In this document: in pieces, positions 1 to 8,989 of the stretch
Layout: each line of letters opens with the position of its first letter
How positions within the stretch are numbered: the stretch's first letter is position 1
Assembly (NCBI RefSeq): GCF_005405145.1
Contig: NZ_BJDM01000019.1
Span: 1-32,822, forward strand
From: Paucilactobacillus kaifaensis
Lineage (GTDB): Bacteria > Bacillota > Bacilli > Lactobacillales > Lactobacillaceae
Reading direction: 5' to 3'
Length of the DNA stretch: 32,822 nucleotides
Position numbers and translations under genes: made by a program
The notes under the pieces: model-generated
Database searches by the model: none
The model's input: only the letters and a program-made list of their open reading frames with translations
What the model was told of the DNA's origin: nothing

Positions 1-73
1 GTAGCCGATCATTATCCAGCATTGCTTGTGCAGCAGCGACATTATGATCGGTATGATTTGCATTTGAACTCAT
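1..73 (-). CDS. N-terminal fragment of an unidentified protein, cut by the window edge
   Basis: An ATG at 73 reads leftwards off the window and gives a 24-residue hydrophilic start, MSSNANHTDHNVAAAQAMLD followed by NDRL. A clear ribosome binding site (GGAGGT on the minus strand, 82-87) lies 8 nt before the ATG. The gene begins 42 nt after the GH31 stop codon, in the same direction, so it is probably the second gene of that operon. In similar loci this place is often taken by a sugar carrier, but the visible part is too short to name a family and no function is assigned. Confidence 0.7.
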   Translation of the reverse strand, partial: MSSNANHTDHNVAAAQAMLDNDRL

Positions 74-115
74 AATCCAAGACCTCCAATTAAAAATTAA
101 AGCCGATTAAAAAAC

Positions 116-2167
116 TTACTTAACCGCATCAAATAAAGGCATTAATTTTGATGCATTCTTTTTACAAATAAACACCGGGATTTGTTCGATGGGAGTATCA
201 ACACTGATTGTCTTTCCGCCAATCAATTGCTCTCCCGAATATACGTTTATCCAATCAGATCCGGCTGGTAAATATACCGTCCGCTGTGTTGCGTTTTCAT
301 AAAGCACTGGTGCAATTAGTAGTGAGTCACCAAACATATATTCATCCTCAACATCCCAAGCTCTCTTATCAGCGTCAAAATCATAAAATAATGGTCTAAT
401 AACCGGCGTTCCTTTTTCGTGAGCGGCTTTCATTTGATCACGAATATAATCCTTTAAATTTTCGCGTAACTGCAGATACTTTTTCATCGTGCTGTAAACC
501 TGCTCACCATATGCCCACGGTTCAGTTGCGCCACCGGATGGCATTTTACCGCCGCCTTCATTACTTAACGGTTCTGTATGTGGTTCACGGTCTCCGTGCA
601 TTCTCATTACTGGACAAAATGCTGCAAATTCAAACCAGCGGGTAACTAGCTGTCTGAATTTTTCATCGTCATCGACGCCACCATGAAAGCCACCAATGTC
701 AGTTGTCCACCATGGAATCCCAGCAATCGCCATATTCAATCCTATGGCAAGTTGATTTCGTAGTGATTGAAAACTAGAATCAATGTCACCCGACCAGACT
801 AAGGCACCATACTTTTGGCTGCCAGCCCAGGCACATCGAACTAAGTTGATAATGTCCTTTTGACCATTCGCTACTTGACCGTCATAAATTGCTTTAGAAT
901 ATCCAACCGGGTAAGTATTTCCAATTTGCAGGTTGCTACCATCGTGATAACGATAATTGTCAAAATCATAGACAGTATATTCTGGTTCTGCTTCATCAAG
1001 CCAAAATAGATCGACACCCTTATCAGAGTAGTTTGCTTTCAATAACTGCCACAAATACTTTTGTGCATCCGGATTAGTAAAGTCGACAAACCCGTTATTT
1101 CCTAAGAAATTCATTGTAATTGGAACACCGCGTTCTGTCTGAACCAAATAACCTTTTTCTTGCATTTCTTTGTAATGTGAGCTGGTTTCATCAACTGTTG
1201 GCCAAACCGATACCATCAACTTAATTCCCATACTGTGTAATTCTGAGATCATTTTTTCCGGTTCTGGCCAATATTTTTTATCAAAAGTATATTCTCCAGA
1301 CTTAGGCCAGTGGAAATAATCAATTACAATCACACTAATCGGTAAGTTACGTGATTTAAACTCATGTGCTGCATTAAGCAGCTCTTCTTGTGTTTGATAA
1401 CGTAGCTTACACTGCCAATAGCCCATGGCATAATCTGGCATCATGGGTACCTTACCCGTTACATTAGCATATTGTTCTTCAATATCATTTGGTTTGTCAC
1501 CGCATGTAATCCAATAATCCATTTCCTTGGTTGATAGCGCATGCCATTCTGTCAAATTTTTGGCAAAACTAACGTCCCCAATCGCTGGATTATTCCATAG
1601 AAAGCCATATCCCTTACTTGAAAGAACAAAAGGAACACTTGCCTGTGAGTTTCTATGGGCTAATTCAAGTTTAGAGTTTTTTAGATTGAGAAAGTCTTGT
1701 TGATACTGTCCCATTCCAAATAGTTTTTCGTTTGAATCTGCTTCAAATCGCACTTTTAATTCAAAATCTCCACCGGGAATTGATTTAAATTCACGAGAAT
1801 CAATATTTAAAGCACTGTTGAAGTGACTGACCTTAGCAGCATCTACCCCAGCCGACATGTCATCAATCCTATTTCGCTGATAACCTTTGAGTAAAATCTC
1901 ACCTTTCTGATTGTAAAACGTAATATTCTTAAAAATATCAATTTGCGCCGTCAGATTCCCATTAATTATTTTCCCAGTTTTTTGTGACTCATCGACTGTT
2001 ACTGTTGCTGGGAACAGACTAATTTCTTCTGTCAGGGCATTCTTTCTATCAGTATAGTTGGGAAACTTGCTGCTACGAACACGGAAACTATTTTTCCCCC
2101 ATGGCTTAATTTCCAATAATTCGTTACCATTTCTCAAATACAGACAATTATTGTTTTCATAAATCAT
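116..2167 (-). CDS. GH31 family alpha-glycosidase (alpha-xylosidase/alpha-glucosidase type)
   Basis: Probably hydrolyses alpha-xylosides or alpha-glucosides in the cytoplasm; no signal peptide is seen. Numbered from the upstream in-frame ATG at 2191 (691 aa), the GH31 nucleophile is D399 in FWLDEAEPE and the acid/base is D469 in WSGDID; RMHGDRE (530-536) is the substrate-pocket motif. The N-terminal beta-sandwich is about residues 10-240, the barrel about 250-590, and a beta domain follows. I prefer the ATG at 2167 (683 aa): it has AAGGGAAGG (2176-2184) 8 nt upstream, whereas the ATG at 2191 has no ribosome binding site and sits against a cre box. The gene is divergent from an AraC regulator and followed by the truncated CDS. 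The WLDxxEPE nucleophile motif differs from the KTDFGE motif of YicI-type alpha-xylosidases, so substrate is open. Family assignment is firm. Confidence 0.9.
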   Translation of the reverse strand: MIYENNNCLYLRNGNELLEIKPWGKNSFRVRSSKFPNYTDRKNALTEEISLFPATVTVDESQKTGKIINGNLTAQIDIFKNITFYNQKGEILLKGYQRNRIDDMSAGVDAAKVSHFNSALNIDSREFKSIPGGDFELKVRFEADSNEKLFGMGQYQQDFLNLKNSKLELAHRNSQASVPFVLSSKGYGFLWNNPAIGDVSFAKNLTEWHALSTKEMDYWITCGDKPNDIEEQYANVTGKVPMMPDYAMGYWQCKLRYQTQEELLNAAHEFKSRNLPISVIVIDYFHWPKSGEYTFDKKYWPEPEKMISELHSMGIKLMVSVWPTVDETSSHYKEMQEKGYLVQTERGVPITMNFLGNNGFVDFTNPDAQKYLWQLLKANYSDKGVDLFWLDEAEPEYTVYDFDNYRYHDGSNLQIGNTYPVGYSKAIYDGQVANGQKDIINLVRCAWAGSQKYGALVWSGDIDSSFQSLRNQLAIGLNMAIAGIPWWTTDIGGFHGGVDDDEKFRQLVTRWFEFAAFCPVMRMHGDREPHTEPLSNEGGGKMPSGGATEPWAYGEQVYSTMKKYLQLRENLKDYIRDQMKAAHEKGTPVIRPLFYDFDADKRAWDVEDEYMFGDSLLIAPVLYENATQRTVYLPAGSDWINVYSGEQLIGGKTISVDTPIEQIPVFICKKNASKLMPLFDAVK

Positions 2168-2195
2168 TACAGATACCTTCCCTTCTACCATTGCT

Positions 2196-2210
2196 AGTAA
2201 ACGCTTACAA
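2196..2210 (-). promoter_or_regulatory. cre box (CcpA site) upstream of GH31
   Basis: On the minus strand this reads TTGTAAGCGTTTACT, matching all fixed positions of the consensus WTGNAANCGNWNNCW. It lies just upstream of the preferred GH31 start at 2167, so bound CcpA would block the promoter or early elongation. This supports catabolite repression of the GH31 operon. Confidence 0.8.
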
Positions 2211-2235
2211 TCTTAATGATAGTGCTTTACATCAA

Positions 2236-2263
2236 TTGAAAAAACTAATAAAATTAGTATAAA
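2236..2263 (+). promoter_or_regulatory. Possible promoter of the AraC regulator gene
   Basis: TTGAAA (2236-2241) and TATAAA (2258-2263) are separated by 16 nt and lie about 30 nt before the TTG start codon at 2295. An inverted repeat ACTAAT-AAA-ATTAGT (2244-2258) fills the spacer and could be an operator. Called by eye only. Confidence 0.45.
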
Positions 2264-2294
2264 GGTATACATATCAAAACTAGAGGTATTTATT

Positions 2295-3179
2295 TTGGCA
2301 AATAAGGTATACAAATTTTTATTATATGAACCAGTGCGCTTTTTTAAAGCCGGTCAATATTTTGCTGACGCCAATTGGCAGCACAAAGATATAACAAATG
2401 ATGGTGACTACGAACTATTCATCATGCTAGCAGGAACAGCTTTTATTGAAATTGGGAGCGAAAGATATACGTTGGCCAAAAATGACTGTTTACTAATCCC
2501 ACCCTATATTCGTCATTTCGGTTTTAAGACATCTCCGAATAACACGATCTACTATTGGATGCATTTCTTTCCTAGTGGTGCGGTTACGACATCGTATCAA
2601 TTATCATTAGCTCACAAGCCCTCAGAAGTAGTAATTCCGCAGTTATTTAACATTACCAATTTCGAAAGAATGGCCATTTTGATACGACAAATGCTTGATA
2701 GTGCTAATGACGTAAAATCCTCAAATTTAGCTACTAACTATTTTATTTCTAATATTTTAATTGAACTATCACATCAATTTGCTATATCAATCAGAGATCA
2801 TCATCAGTCCTCCACTAAGTTTGAATTAATAAAAAACTGGATTAGAATTCACAGCCATGACAAATTATCAGTCGACATCGTCGCACGTGAGTTCAAAATG
2901 ACTCCGGTTTATTTGACTAGATTATTCAATGAATATGAAAATATGACGACTATTCACTTCATCAACTCAATTAAAATTGAACAAGCACAAGAATTACTGC
3001 TGACCACCGACTTATCCATTAAAGAAATAGCCTATGAGCTCAGCTTTAACAATGAAAAATACTTTTTACGAATTTTTAAAAAAATGACTTCACTTACCCC
3101 CACCAAATTTAAAAATTCTTATTCAAAAACATATTTAAACAACATCAAAGTTGACCCAACAATTCCGAAGCCACAATAA
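2295..3179 (+). CDS. AraC family transcriptional regulator
   Basis: Likely local activator of the divergent GH31 operon, responding to the sugar ligand. The N-terminal cupin-like half (about residues 5-100) contains LIPPYIRHFG, the usual pattern of an AraC ligand pocket. The C-terminal half holds two helix-turn-helix units, about 190-212 (LSVDIVAREFKMTPVYLTRL) and 238-262 (LSIKEIAYELSFNNEKYF), followed by the family's TPTKFK ending. At 294 aa it has normal length. The start is TTG at 2295, with AGAGG (2282-2286) 8 nt upstream; the next in-frame ATG would remove part of the sensory domain. The gene ends at a strong terminator shared with the convergent oxidoreductase gene. Ligand unknown. Confidence 0.88.
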   Translation: MANKVYKFLLYEPVRFFKAGQYFADANWQHKDITNDGDYELFIMLAGTAFIEIGSERYTLAKNDCLLIPPYIRHFGFKTSPNNTIYYWMHFFPSGAVTTSYQLSLAHKPSEVVIPQLFNITNFERMAILIRQMLDSANDVKSSNLATNYFISNILIELSHQFAISIRDHHQSSTKFELIKNWIRIHSHDKLSVDIVAREFKMTPVYLTRLFNEYENMTTIHFINSIKIEQAQELLLTTDLSIKEIAYELSFNNEKYFLRIFKKMTSLTPTKFKNSYSKTYLNNIKVDPTIPKPQ

Positions 3180-3205
3180 AAGGGCTGATAAATATCAGCC
3201 CTTTT
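3178..3205. terminator. Bidirectional rho-independent terminator
   Basis: A 12-bp perfect stem, AAAAGGGCTGAT pairing with ATCAGCCCTTTT, has a 4-nt loop. The A-run on the left and T-run on the right make it work on both strands. It separates the AraC gene (+) from the convergent NmrA-like gene (-). Confidence 0.9.
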
Positions 3206-3227
3206 ATAAAAATAATAATAACCCACG

Positions 3228-4166
3228 CTATTTATCAACAGAATGCCGATCACCAATTTGATAGTCGTTTGCATGTTCAAACATATATTGAACGGTTTTC
3301 CCTTGGTGTCCAGTTAACATCTGAAAGTCAGATGAATATGTGTTCATCTTTCCTAATCGAATTGCTTGCCCAAAAGTTACCATGCCCTCTGATGAAAACG
3401 GAGCACTTGACCCCTTCTTAAAATCGCCATCAGTAGTCCGAGGAACTCCCATTTTATCAAAGATTTCATAGTCCTCTTCATCAGTTACTTCATTATATTT
3501 GACACTATTACCAGTAACTTCATTCCCGATTTCAACCAAATCCGTAATTGTGATTAGTTCTGGCCCATTGATATTCAATATTTCCCGATGTAAATAATCA
3601 TTAGCGACAGCATGTGCTGCTGCAATTGCACAATCCTCACGTGAAATATAAGCCATTTTGCCATCACCTTGATTGTTTCCTAGCACACCAGGTTCGATCA
3701 TTGCAAAGTAATTTGAAATCATCGCTTCAGTATACTGGGAGTTTCTCAAGAAAATGTAATCTAATGCTGTATTTTCTACGTAAGATTCGGTCCAAGCATG
3801 ATCAATTTTTTCAATACTGGGATTCATTGGATCCGTGGCATTAACTAAGGAAGTGTAAACAATTTGTTTTACGTTACCAGCTACACAAGCATCAACAACA
3901 TTCTTATGCGCTTGACGTCGTTTTTCACCCACGAAAGGCATCGAGATTAACAGAACTTTATCCGCATTACTAAATACCTCGGTTAGTCCTGCCACATCAT
4001 TAAAATTAGCTACCGCTGTCTTAATCCCTGAATTAGCAAACTTTTTAAGACCATTTTCCGTTGGGGCCGTGAATAACAAATCCTCTTTTGGTAGTAACTT
4101 TTGCACTGTTTCAGCCACTACGCCACCAAAATTTCCATCAACACCTGTTATAATATATTTAGACAT
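3228..4166 (-). CDS. NmrA-like NAD(P)-binding oxidoreductase (atypical SDR, QorB type)
   Basis: A cytoplasmic Rossmann-fold protein of the NmrA/QorB group, in which members reduce quinones or act as redox sensors. The N-terminus carries a strand and glycine-rich loop, IITGVDGNFGG (residues 4-14), that fits NAD(P) binding; YTSL near 108-111 is in the usual place for this atypical SDR group, which lacks the classic YxxxK pair. The chosen start at 4166 (312 aa) has AAGGAGGAT 8 nt upstream; an open frame continues 13 codons further to 4205 but has no ribosome binding site there. It is divergent from a LysR gene, a common arrangement for NmrA/QorB genes responding to electrophiles or redox stress. 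Physiological substrate unknown. Confidence 0.85.
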   Translation of the reverse strand: MSKYIITGVDGNFGGVVAETVQKLLPKEDLLFTAPTENGLKKFANSGIKTAVANFNDVAGLTEVFSNADKVLLISMPFVGEKRRQAHKNVVDACVAGNVKQIVYTSLVNATDPMNPSIEKIDHAWTESYVENTALDYIFLRNSQYTEAMISNYFAMIEPGVLGNNQGDGKMAYISREDCAIAAAHAVANDYLHREILNINGPELITITDLVEIGNEVTGNSVKYNEVTDEEDYEIFDKMGVPRTTDGDFKKGSSAPFSSEGMVTFGQAIRLGKMNTYSSDFQMLTGHQGKTVQYMFEHANDYQIGDRHSVDK

Positions 4167-4289
4167 AACACGTATCCTCCTTGATAATAAATTCACAATG
4201 TTCACTACTAATTATATTTACAATCTAGCAAAAATACATAATCAATAAGTTATACAGGCAAACTAAAAGTTACCCAGAGGAGTTATATG

Positions 4290-5171
4290 ATGGATGATAA
4301 ACTAAAATATTTTTTATATGCTGCAGAAACTCTCAACTTTTCAAAGACTGCTGAGCATTTCTTTATCTCTGCTACCGCTGTAAGTAAGTCAATTAACAAA
4401 CTTGAAGATACGGTTGGCGTATTATTATTTAATCGCCACCACAATTCAATAGAACTGACTCCCGCGGGAAAAGCGTTTTACGAAAATGCAAAATTTGTCG
4501 CTTCTGATTACAAAACAGCCATAGAGTCAGCTAGACAAGTTGACGTACATGTTCAGCCTAAAATAACAATTGGATTTTCCAGCTTATATGAAGCCAGAAT
4601 AATCGTGCCAATCCTTAACCATTATAAACAAAATAATAATGGAACAATCTTTGAATATACTCATCGGAGCATTGAACAACTGCATCAGGGATTAGCCGAT
4701 GGTAATATTGACTTGGCATATTCATTTGGAATGATGCAGGATCAAGAAAATGTTACTAATACATTATTATTAGCTTCGGATTACACGATTGGTATTTCTA
4801 AATATAATAACTTGGCCACCGCTAATTCATTGAACGTTCAAGAACTAGATAATCTCGCTTGTGGTTATTACAGTCAATACAACTCTGTTTCGGCCAAAAA
4901 TTGGCTAGATCAGCAAGCGAAACGTGCTGGTATTAATAATTTGCATTATATCCAATTTGAAACATTAGAAACATTGCTTAGTTCAGTTGCCAATAATCAA
5001 TGCTTCGCCTTTTTTCCTGATTTATTCAGCAATTCACACCTGTTTCCAGACATTGTTTTTTTACCAAATAATAATCCGTTTAGTTCTTACCAACTAGTTC
5101 AATCTAGCTTGAACAATATTAATAATAACGTTGCAAAAATTGCTAACTTCGTTGATAAAAATTTTCATTAA
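4290..5171 (+). CDS. LysR family transcriptional regulator (divergent from the NmrA-like gene)
   Basis: Probable regulator of the divergent oxidoreductase gene and of itself. A winged helix-turn-helix occupies about residues 2-62 (FSKTAEHFFISATAVSKSIN is the HTH core), and the rest is the LysR periplasmic-binding-like ligand domain. Length, 293 aa, is normal. Two adjacent ATGs occur at 4287 and 4290; AGAGGAG (4276-4282) lies 4 nt from the first and 7 nt from the second, so I prefer 4290. It ends at a terminator shared with the convergent racemase operon. In this architecture LysR proteins usually bind T-N11-A boxes between the genes; the AT-rich 4167-4286 stretch has candidates but none stands out. 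Confidence 0.86.
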   Translation: MDDKLKYFLYAAETLNFSKTAEHFFISATAVSKSINKLEDTVGVLLFNRHHNSIELTPAGKAFYENAKFVASDYKTAIESARQVDVHVQPKITIGFSSLYEARIIVPILNHYKQNNNGTIFEYTHRSIEQLHQGLADGNIDLAYSFGMMQDQENVTNTLLLASDYTIGISKYNNLATANSLNVQELDNLACGYYSQYNSVSAKNWLDQQAKRAGINNLHYIQFETLETLLSSVANNQCFAFFPDLFSNSHLFPDIVFLPNNNPFSSYQLVQSSLNNINNNVAKIANFVDKNFH

Positions 5172-5209
5172 AAAAGATATTGATAGTCTTCGTTACCAAT
5201 ATCTTTTTT
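5170..5209. terminator. Bidirectional rho-independent terminator
   Basis: AAAAAAGATATTG (5170-5182) pairs with CAATATCTTTTTT (5197-5209) around a 14-nt loop. The A- and T-runs at the stem base suit termination of both the LysR gene (+) and the racemase operon (-), whose last stop codon is at 5237. Confidence 0.8.
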
Positions 5210-5236
5210 AAACTTACCAGTATAAAAATTTTATTT

Positions 5237-6340
5237 TTAGATTCTTTCAGATTGAACTGTGAATTTATCTAGGTTAGTGCGATCGATGTCAAACCCCATG
5301 CCATCACCTGTAGGCACGTCAACATACGTACCCGTTAATGTGATAGTTGGTTTAATAATATCTTTCGCATAATAACGATGTGAGGCCGCAATATCATTTG
5401 GTAACGTATATCCCGGTAACGTTGCAATGGCAAGATTTTCAGCTCGAGCAATTCCTGAATCGAGCATGCCGCCACACCAACACTCGACGTTATGCTCTTG
5501 TGCGTATTTTTGAATTCTTTTAGCGATTGTTAATCCACCAACCCGAGCAACTTTGATATTAATTATTTTACCACTATTCAATTGCACCATTTTTCGTGCG
5601 TCATCAAGCGACGTTATGCTTTCATCTAAACAAATGCTGGTTTTAATGTTGGCCTGCAGCGTAGCATGATCAACTAAATCACCTGGCTCTAGCGGTTGCT
5701 CAATCATGATTAAATTCAAACTGTCTAATTTTTTCAGCATTTCAACATCTTTAAGACGATAAGCAGAATTAGCATCTGCCATTAGCATTGCTTGTGGGAA
5801 TTTATCCCGCACTGCTGCAATATATTCGTAATCCTTTCCAGGCTTAATCTTCATTTTAATCCGCTGATATCCATCCTGAATGTATCCACTAACTGTTTTA
5901 ACTAACTGCTCTGGAGATGCCTGAACTCCTATGCTTACACCGGTTTCAACTTTATTCCTATTGCCACCTAACGCTTTAGCTAGCGTTTGATGACTTTGCT
6001 TAGCATATATGTCCCAAAGCGCACAATTAATAGCGGATTTAGTCATATTATTTCTTCGTACATCCGCCATTAATTCATACATATCATCTGGATGAACTAA
6101 CTTTCGATTAATTACACGAGGTAAAAGCTGTTTAAGCATAAGTTCCCAGCTTCCATCACGAAATTCTTCATTATAAAATGGCTGATCAAACGCTGATGAT
6201 TCACCAAATCCTACCGTTCCATCTTGGTCATGAAGCTCTAAAACTATACATTTTTTAAATTCCATTCTAGTAAAACTAGTCTCAAACGGACTTATTAGTG
6301 GGATGTCTACTTTTCTAATAAAAGCATTTACTATTTTCAT
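5237..6340 (-). CDS. N-acyl/N-succinyl-amino acid racemase or o-succinylbenzoate synthase (enolase superfamily)
   Basis: A member of the muconate-lactonizing-enzyme subgroup of the enolase superfamily, 367 aa. The complete catalytic set is visible: KxK at K162/K164 (IKMKIKPG), metal ligands D189 (ADANSAY), E214 (IEQPL) and D239 (CLDES), and the opposite base K263 (NIKVARVGG). The C-terminal signature GGMLDSGIARAENLAIATLP and a PTGDGMGFDID ending match the NAAAR/NSAR/OSBS family rather than dipeptide epimerases. Family members racemize N-acyl or N-succinyl amino acids by alpha-proton abstraction, or make o-succinylbenzoate for menaquinone. No menaquinone gene is nearby; it starts 2 nt after an anion-type MFS carrier and follows an M20 amidase gene in one operon, which favours N-acyl amino acid metabolism (inference). 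Family certain, substrate open. Confidence 0.85.
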   Translation of the reverse strand: MKIVNAFIRKVDIPLISPFETSFTRMEFKKCIVLELHDQDGTVGFGESSAFDQPFYNEEFRDGSWELMLKQLLPRVINRKLVHPDDMYELMADVRRNNMTKSAINCALWDIYAKQSHQTLAKALGGNRNKVETGVSIGVQASPEQLVKTVSGYIQDGYQRIKMKIKPGKDYEYIAAVRDKFPQAMLMADANSAYRLKDVEMLKKLDSLNLIMIEQPLEPGDLVDHATLQANIKTSICLDESITSLDDARKMVQLNSGKIINIKVARVGGLTIAKRIQKYAQEHNVECWCGGMLDSGIARAENLAIATLPGYTLPNDIAASHRYYAKDIIKPTITLTGTYVDVPTGDGMGFDIDRTNLDKFTVQSERI

Positions 6341-6342
6341 TT

Positions 6343-7602
6343 TTATTCCTCAATTTCCTGACTCATTAAAACATTTTCTTTATATTTTGCAATTTTTTTC
6401 TCATTAAATGTAAGTGAAGCAATAAATGAAATTCCAGCTGCTACAACTAAAAACAAAAATGCAGCACTATACGAACCACCAAATAATTGAACTAGAAAAC
6501 CAATTAATATAGGAGCAACAAATCCTGCTAACTGACCTCCAAAGTTCACAATTCCAATTGATGAACCATAAGCACTTTCGGTCATTAACTTAGCAAAAAA
6601 AGCAAAACTGCTGCTAAACGCAATTGATTTAAATAGATAAGTGAATACCTCGAATGAAATCACTGCCCCAACAGATGTTGCCCTGTACATTCCAAACATA
6701 AATGCTGTTGCCAACAAACTAGAAAATGCAATCAACCATTTTTCTTTGCCGTTAAACCATTTGATCATGATGAATCCACTGGCCACCGCTCCAATTCCTG
6801 CTGCGACAGAGGGTAGTGGTACCATCCATGCAACTCCAGCAAGATTAATGTGCCGAGCTTGTAACAGATATGTTGGCATCCATGAATCTAATCCCTTCGT
6901 TACTGAACTTAACCCAAAAACAACAATAAAGAATTGCCAAATCATTTTATTTTCTAAAACTGTTGACCATTTTATCTTTGGTCGTTTGTCATTTTGGCTT
7001 GTTACAGTATTTTGTTTAGATTTCATAACAAAGAAATAAACAACCACAAAAACTAATCCAACAATTCCCAGAATATGAAATGCACCTCTCCATCCCATAA
7101 ATGCAATAATTGGGGCAATAACCACCGGCGCAATTGCTGCCCCAACATAGTTAGATGAGATCATTCCCGATGTCGCTTGTGAGCGATTTTTATATGAAAA
7201 CTCCTCTGCCACTTGCTTCAGGCTAGCAGATGGAAAAGCCCCTTCACCTAATCCAAACAAAATTCTGATTACCAATAATGATGCTAATGACCACGCAAAT
7301 CCTGTTAAAACAGTAAAAATAGACCACATCGTGATAGCAACTATCACAGTAATTTTTGTACCAAATTTATCTGTCAACCAACCACCTGGAATTTGCATCA
7401 GGGAATAACTAAAAAAGAAGGCACTTGCAACTACACCCAGAGTTGTAGTACTTAAATGGAAATCACTTCCGATATATGAAAGTGCGATATTAATTGCCGA
7501 ACGATCTAAAAAACACACAATGTATGCGATATAAAGTAGAATAAATGTCGCACGTGGTTTTTTGACCCCGCTTTGAATGTAAGAAATTGTACTTTTTTCC
7601 AT
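6343..7602 (-). CDS. MFS transporter, anion:cation symporter (ACS) type
   Basis: A membrane carrier of 419 aa with 12 predictable hydrophobic segments. Family marks are FLDRSAINIAL in the first helix, motif A GGWLTDKFGTK in loop 2-3, and RILFGLGEGAFPSA in helix 4, typical of the ACS family (glucarate, phthalate and other organic anions). It lies 15 nt after the M20 gene and 2 nt before the racemase gene, so the three are cotranscribed. An anion carrier fits uptake of a carboxylated substrate such as an N-acyl amino acid or dipeptide-like compound, but the substrate cannot be read from sequence. No cre box is seen in this operon's promoter; control is probably by the divergent LysR protein. 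Confidence 0.85.
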   Translation of the reverse strand: MEKSTISYIQSGVKKPRATFILLYIAYIVCFLDRSAINIALSYIGSDFHLSTTTLGVVASAFFFSYSLMQIPGGWLTDKFGTKITVIVAITMWSIFTVLTGFAWSLASLLVIRILFGLGEGAFPSASLKQVAEEFSYKNRSQATSGMISSNYVGAAIAPVVIAPIIAFMGWRGAFHILGIVGLVFVVVYFFVMKSKQNTVTSQNDKRPKIKWSTVLENKMIWQFFIVVFGLSSVTKGLDSWMPTYLLQARHINLAGVAWMVPLPSVAAGIGAVASGFIMIKWFNGKEKWLIAFSSLLATAFMFGMYRATSVGAVISFEVFTYLFKSIAFSSSFAFFAKLMTESAYGSSIGIVNFGGQLAGFVAPILIGFLVQLFGGSYSAAFLFLVVAAGISFIASLTFNEKKIAKYKENVLMSQEIEE

Positions 7603-7617
7603 TAAATTTACCTCGTT

Positions 7618-8964
7618 TTATTCAAATATTTTTATTAATTCGTAGGAAATTTTGATTCCATCAATGAAATTATCCCTAGTTAAATTTTCGTTTGGCGCAT
7701 GATTATGTTGATCGTAGTTTGCATATGGGATAGTAACTACTGGTACTTTTAAGATATTCGTCCAGACATAGTTAGGAACAGTGCCGGCCATCACCGGTTC
7801 AACTAACACTGATCCAGTCGCGGTCTCAATAGCTGAGGTAATTAAATTGACTTCACTATCACTCATCTTCGTAGTGCTTGGCGGTGTTTCTACCAGGTAT
7901 TTTATTGAAACCTCGCCACTATTTAAATCTGTAGCTAATTTTTTTTCAATTCCTTGCTTTATAGCTTCTATACTTTGATTACCTACTAAGCGACAATCAA
8001 TTTTTACATTTGCTGTATGTGGAATAACCGTTTTTAATCCTTTTTCTGTGTAGCCTGAACTAATCCCTGCAATATTAAATGTCGGTTGATACATTAGTCT
8101 CTCGTAAAATTCTATTTTCGATGGAATTTCCTTTAGGCCCATTTGAGTCATAATTTTATTTTGATCGTATGGTAATTTCATCAATGAATTTAAATCGATT
8201 TCAGCATGTTGAGGAACTCCATTATAAAAATTGGGAATCATTACTTTATGTTCCGTAAAGTCATACAACTTACTCAAAGTAGCTATTATTTTGCCGGCAG
8301 CACTATCCATGATATTTCCAGCATTACCAGAATGATTATCAGATTTTCCTGTAACCACACTTATCTCAAAACCAAATACCCCTCGGTTTCCTAATCTTAA
8401 TACATGATCTCCCCCTTGGTTAATCGAACCATCAACAACAATCGCTAAATCTACTTTTCTCAATAAGCTTGTTCTCAGTTGTTCGACAGTCTCAGGTAAA
8501 TTAACACTCCCTTTTTCTTCCTCTCCTTCAATCAAAAAAACAATATTACATGGTAAATTTCCATAAACTTTCTTATATGTATAAATACCTAAAATCTGGG
8601 CAAGTAACTGTCCTTTGTTATCACCGACCCCTCTGCCAAAATATCTCCCATCAATAAAAGTTAAATTAAACGGATCTGTTTTCCATAAATCAATAGGTCC
8701 ACTTGGCATTGTGTCATAATGCCCATAGAATAGAACCGTCTCATCCGATTGCCCCGCAACATTGGCAACAATAGTTGGTGCTCCTGATGTTCTAATTACA
8801 CTAACTGTTGCTTGAAGCATTCGCACGAGTAACTCTTGTAAAAACTCAATGCAATCAGTCATATCATCATCGTTATTACTAACAGATCTAAACGCGACCA
8901 ACTGAGTTAATAGTTGCTCAAAGTCATTGTAGTTTTCTCTAATAAAATCAATCTTTTCGTCCAA
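7618..8964 (-). CDS. M20 family metallopeptidase (CNDP-like dipeptidase/amidase)
   Basis: A two-zinc amidohydrolase of 448 aa, probably cytoplasmic. The full M20 metal set is present: H82 and D84 in GHYDTMPSGP, bridging D115 in GRGVGDNKGQ, catalytic E149 and zinc ligand E150 in IEGEEEKGS, D178 in VVDGS, and H422 in DQHNHAPNEN. The lid-domain histidine H211 (NHSGN) is also there. Spacing of these motifs resembles carnosinase/CNDP dipeptidases, but M20 proteins also cleave N-acyl and N-succinyl amino acids. It starts with TTG at 8964; AAGGAGGG (8971-8978) is 6 nt upstream. It is the first gene of the operon with the MFS carrier and the racemase, so its likely role is final cleavage of the imported compound to free amino acid (inference). 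Confidence 0.87.
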   Translation of the reverse strand: MDEKIDFIRENYNDFEQLLTQLVAFRSVSNNDDDMTDCIEFLQELLVRMLQATVSVIRTSGAPTIVANVAGQSDETVLFYGHYDTMPSGPIDLWKTDPFNLTFIDGRYFGRGVGDNKGQLLAQILGIYTYKKVYGNLPCNIVFLIEGEEEKGSVNLPETVEQLRTSLLRKVDLAIVVDGSINQGGDHVLRLGNRGVFGFEISVVTGKSDNHSGNAGNIMDSAAGKIIATLSKLYDFTEHKVMIPNFYNGVPQHAEIDLNSLMKLPYDQNKIMTQMGLKEIPSKIEFYERLMYQPTFNIAGISSGYTEKGLKTVIPHTANVKIDCRLVGNQSIEAIKQGIEKKLATDLNSGEVSIKYLVETPPSTTKMSDSEVNLITSAIETATGSVLVEPVMAGTVPNYVWTNILKVPVVTIPYANYDQHNHAPNENLTRDNFIDGIKISYELIKIFE

Positions 8965-8989
8965 ATATATCCCTCCTTATTTATTAATT

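Noticed and set aside
5237-6340. Calling the enolase-superfamily gene menC of menaquinone synthesis
   Set aside because: The family includes true OSBS enzymes, but no other menaquinone gene is near and the operon partners are a carrier and an amidase. The broader racemase/OSBS label is safer.
5237-6340. Dipeptide (L-Ala-D/L-Glu) epimerase, suggested by the M20 dipeptidase-like neighbour
   Set aside because: The C-terminal signature GGMLDSGIARAENLAIATLP is that of the NAAAR/OSBS group, and I do not see the DxD motif that dipeptide epimerases use to hold the substrate amino group.
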